The position numbers were made by a program, and so were the translations under genes. This document shows positions 62,801 to 64,000 of a stretch of DNA of 64,000 nt, in pieces; position 1 is the first letter of the stretch; every line of letters begins with the position of its first letter. Source of the DNA: Nocardia paucivorans NBRC 100373 (lineage in GTDB: Bacteria > Actinomycetota > Actinomycetes > Mycobacteriales > Mycobacteriaceae); contig NZ_BAGE01000053.1 in NCBI RefSeq assembly GCF_000308675.1, positions 1-64,000 on the forward strand, written 5' to 3'. A model generated the notes under the pieces. It was not told the DNA's origin and did not search any database. It worked only from the letters and a program-made list of their open reading frames with translations.

Positions 62801-64000
62801 GTTGCAGATCGAACTGGCACATACCGGTGTCCACGTCGGCCTGGGATACCGTGACGTCGGGTAGTTCGATCTGCGTGTTCGGCAGGTTCTGGAATGCCAG
62901 TGCCACTTGGAACAGGGGATGTCGGTCGGCCGACCGTTCCGGGTTGAGCTCTTCCACGACCCGTTCGAACGGCACATCCGCGTGTTCGAAGGCCTGCAGG
63001 TCGGTTTCGCGGGTGCGGGTCAGCAGGGTGGTGAACGGTTCTGCCGGGTCGATTCGGGTGCGCAGGACCAGGGTGTTGACGAACATGCCGACCAGGTCGT
63101 CGAGGCCGGGTTCACCGCGGCCCGCGATGGGGGTGCCGATGACCACGTCCTCGCTGTTGCTCAGTCGGCCCAGGAGGGTCGCCAACGCCGCGTGCAGCAC
63201 CATGAACAGTGACGATCCGCGGGAGCGCGCCAGTTCCGTGAGCCGGGCGTGCAGGTGCGGGGCGATCTGTATCGGCACGCGACCGCCCGACAGGGAGGCC
63301 ACCGCCGGGCGTGGCCGGTCCGTGGGCAGGTCGAGCAGGGCCGGCGCTCCGCGCAGGGTGGAGCGCCAGTATTCCAGCTGGGTGGCCATCAGTGAGGTGG
63401 GGTCGTCCGCGTCGCCCAACACCTGCCGCTGCCACAGCGCGAAGTCCGCGTATTGCACCGGCAGGGGTTCCCACCTCGGTGCCGTTCCGGTGACCCGCGC
63501 CGCGTATGCGGCCATCACGTCGCGGGCCAGCGGCGCCATGGATTGTCCGTCGCCGGCGATGTGGTGGACCACCAGGACCAGGAGGAATTCACCGGTGGGA
63601 GTGTCGGTTGCGGAATCGATGCAAAACAGTCCCACACGCATCGGCACCTGGGTGGTCACATCGAATCCGCGGCGCACGAATTCGCCTATGGTGTCGGGGA
63701 CTGCGTCGACGGGCACCGACACCGGTTCCACCGGGGTGGGGGTGTCGTCCAACACGAGCTGGTGGGGTTCGCCGGCCGTCTCGGGATAGACGGTGCGTAG
63801 CACCTCGTGTCGGGCGACCACGTCCTGTAGTGCCGCTTGGAGGGCTGTGACGTTCAAGCGTCCCGACAGTCGCAGCATGACCGGGATGTTGAATGCCGCC
63901 GAGTCGGGTTCGAACCGGTTGAGGAACCACATGCGCTGCTGCGCCAGCGACAGCGGAATGGGGTCAGGGCGTTCGACCGCGGTCAGGGGTGGGCGGTGTC
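56862..64000 (-). CDS. Nonribosomal peptide synthetase, last two modules, 5' partial
   Basis: At least 2,378 codons; the frame is open to the window edge, so the start lies outside. Order on the minus strand: C1 (HHIAGDG near 63,555), A1 (TSGSTGVPKG near 62,075), T1 (ELGGNSL near 60,945), C2 (HHISGDG near 60,375), A2 (TSGSTGRPKG near 58,950), T2 (ALGGNSL near 57,815), TE (GWSLGG near 57,380). Both condensation HHxxxDG motifs and both carrier serines are intact; no epimerase or methylase. By manual alignment to GrsA, the pocket residues are DALAVSLMV for A1 (no match) and DVWMLGLLH for A2 (nearest to serine). The TE releases the peptide. It should act with further modules upstream. Confidence 0.95.
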   Translation of the reverse strand, partial: HRPPLTAVERPDPIPLSLAQQRMWFLNRFEPDSAAFNIPVMLRLSGRLNVTALQAALQDVVARHEVLRTVYPETAGEPHQLVLDDTPTPVEPVSVPVDAVPDTIGEFVRRGFDVTTQVPMRVGLFCIDSATDTPTGEFLLVLVVHHIAGDGQSMAPLARDVMAAYAARVTGTAPRWEPLPVQYADFALWQRQVLGDADDPTSLMATQLEYWRSTLRGAPALLDLPTDRPRPAVASLSGGRVPIQIAPHLHARLTELARSRGSSLFMVLHAALATLLGRLSNSEDVVIGTPIAGRGEPGLDDLVGMFVNTLVLRTRIDPAEPFTTLLTRTRETDLQAFEHADVPFERVVEELNPERSADRHPLFQVALAFQNLPNTQIELPDVTVSQADVDTGMCQFDLQLMISDTYGQGGEPQGISGMVMYARDLFDEATVAGFVQRLVRIVETVVDNPSVTVGDIDWLDASERSDLVSRVGARTAAAAELLPEAFSAAVRRNGDGPAVVAGDTVLTYTELDRRSNQLARLLIDHGAEPEKPVITAITRSLESIVAWWAVVKTGAIYVPVDPTYPTNRIEHMVSDSGADLGVTVSPAQPRLPESVHWIALDDDTVTTQLDTLDAGPIGDDERPRPLRPTNAAYMVFTSGSTGVPKGVTVTHSGIADFLTAQRAHHDLGPASRVLHFASPSFDASLLEILMAVGRAATLVVAPTGIYGGNELTELLRTHRVTHAFITPAALASVDPTNLDDLRVVMSGGDVVPPDLITRWAGTDPTGTREFRILYGPTETTMVATSTAPIHHGDRPTIGTPLPGIQTLVLDTRLQPVPVGVAGELYLAGPALARGYQNRAATNAARFVACPFTKPGHRMYRTGDMVRWNTDGDLEFLGRNDFQVKIRGFRVELDEIDTVLGSRPDISFAVTIPRRDGEGPTRLVSYVVPAAHTDPTGEELTAALAEVLPAYMVPAAVMILDEIPLTPNGKLDRTALPAPVFQTKRFRAPQSPVEEIVAGVFAEVLDIHRSIGADDDFFELGGNSLMATRVAARIGAALDRSIPVPMIFEAPTVAKLAARVETHTDTGRVALTPQPRPDHIPLSYAQQRMWFLNRFEPDSPAYTIPIVIRLTGHLDLDALYTAIGDVMARHEILRTIYPQVDGEPTQVVLPAGDTLPPMIVTSIDEPELDTTITEFMTTVFDVTAEVPFRVRLFELGHTKWVLAVAIHHISGDGSSLTPLARDMMTAYEARLHGEPPSWSPLQIQYADYAVWQHTVLGSEDNPHSLLRTQIDYWTHQLADLPARLELPTDRPRPPVQSYAGANTPITIDAELHTRLEQVARAHNTTLFMVFHAALAATLARLANTDDIAIGTPYAGRGEPELDDLIGMFVNTLVLRTHITPGMSFTQLLDHVRNTDLAAFGHADVPFERLVQELNPVRTHAHHPLFQVMLAFQNLTTTDFELPELSVSAVEADTGISLFDLQVTVSDSYDPTGAPAGLTGELTYATDLFDPTTATTIVDRLLRILTALADNPTQSVHDVDLLDPAERQAALVRWNSTEHPLPPDETLASVFTHAAHRHAHRPAVTFGDRTLTYAEFSARVNRLARWLISRGVGPETLVALRMPRSLDQVTAMYATHAAGGGYVPIDPDHPTERVEYMLETAAPVVVLTSLDDLDLSEFDDTPVTDHDRHTPLRPHNTAYVLFTSGSTGRPKGVAVPHRAVLNQLHWIIGTYHLTPTDVVLQKTPATFDVSVWELFATLAVGARMVIARPDGHTDPAYLARTIADHQVTITSFVPSMLAAFADTAPAHTLRSLRALLVGGEALGADVVAAARQVMPDIDLHNLYGPTEFTLHATAHPVHETDTGNIPMGAPVWNVRAYILDPRLQPVPPGVAGELYLAGAQIARGYQARPGLTAERFIPDPYTVGDRMYRTGDLARRHRTGDLEYLGRTDFQVKLRGLRIELGEIETVLAEHPTVSRAIVTVRTIGTTEHLVGYLVPTAGATIDTDAVLAHAAAELPGYMVPTTVMVLDTAPFTPSGKLDRNRLPEPTLTVGEYRKPSSPLEAEIAHAFEHVLGVERVGADDDFYALGGNSLRSVQVVNELKKELDYEIPIGWILSDPRPADLAKRIESGIPAGHTPADTTAFGFDVLLPIRTGGQREPLFCIHPASGLAWCYRPLDEHLSADRPIYGIQAPQISGENPGPTSIGEIARRYVDEIRTVQPHGPYHLLGWSLGGLIAHAVAVEMRAAGEQVALLALLDSEADGVDASSVSTVTAGELISNLGPVVGIDFVDVDATAEEAADLIRQRLGDGLDIDAARIQRMTDAYNLSIRAAGEWRPPVLDGDLLYFTATRERRADAAGHRGWAPVVRGQIANFDIDTTHLAMTEPAAIAQIARVLDEHLER

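Noticed and set aside
1..64000. CRISPR arrays, rRNA genes, tRNA genes, transposases
   Set aside because: I looked for regularly spaced repeats, rRNA-like sequence, cloverleaf signatures and transposase motifs and saw none. A tRNAscan or ISfinder run would be needed to exclude short or diverged cases.

Overview
This is about 64 kb of very GC-rich DNA from an actinobacterium of the Mycobacteriales, most likely Nocardia or a close relative. The evidence is a mycothiol ligase gene (mshC), a bacterial CYP51 with a mycobacterial-type ferredoxin, an LppL-like and an Mtb12-like lipoprotein, several F420-type luciferase-like oxidoreductases and a large NRPS. Many genes start with GTG, and ATGA stop/start overlaps are common. 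No rRNA, tRNA, CRISPR array or intact insertion sequence was recognised.

Layout. 0.6-13 kb: a Scr1-type XRE regulator, an M20 peptidase and a PEBP-like protein. A GTP cyclohydrolase II gene lies behind a PfkB-fold protein that has lost its catalytic Asp. Then come the operon lppL-like/DUF5703/pyrD, an Mtb12-like lipoprotein, an MMPL transporter and a decayed SDR gene. 13-19 kb: a FtsX/ATPase/TetR export operon and an hmuTUV-type heme uptake operon. 19-26 kb: an aldo/keto reductase-like protein, uppP, a histidine phosphatase, DUF3090, an SCO1664-like protein, mshC and an MBL-fold hydrolase. From memory of the M. tuberculosis map, 2-25 kb is a shuffled version of the Rv2130c-Rv2141c neighbourhood with insertions.

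26-45 kb is accessory metabolism. It holds TetR regulators, methyltransferases, a type B carboxylesterase facing its probable TetR repressor across two palindromes, and a four-gene operon (ferredoxin, NTF2-like, unknown, FadD19-like ligase). A GT4/methyltransferase/prenyltransferase-like cluster of unknown product follows, then a run of broken genes, then cyp51. The cyp51 promoter and the ferredoxin/carboxymuconolactone-decarboxylase promoter region, 9 kb apart, share a palindrome of the form TGTCCRGACA. This suggests one regulator controls a P450, its electron donor and associated enzymes.

45-55 kb: an F420 oxidoreductase plus phosphotransferase pair, a frameshifted rhodanese, an AraC/VOC/UvrA-like cassette that looks like protection against a DNA-damaging compound, a DoxX protein and a P-type ATPase fused to a hemerythrin domain. 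55.7-56.7 kb: a toxin-like gene and an Imm8-like immunity gene joined by an ATGA overlap. 56.9-64 kb (minus strand, running off the right edge): the last two modules of an NRPS, C-A-T-C-A-T-TE.

Six or more genes are broken by frameshifts or truncation. Either the accessory regions are decaying or the assembly has indel errors in G/C homopolymers; the sequence alone cannot decide.
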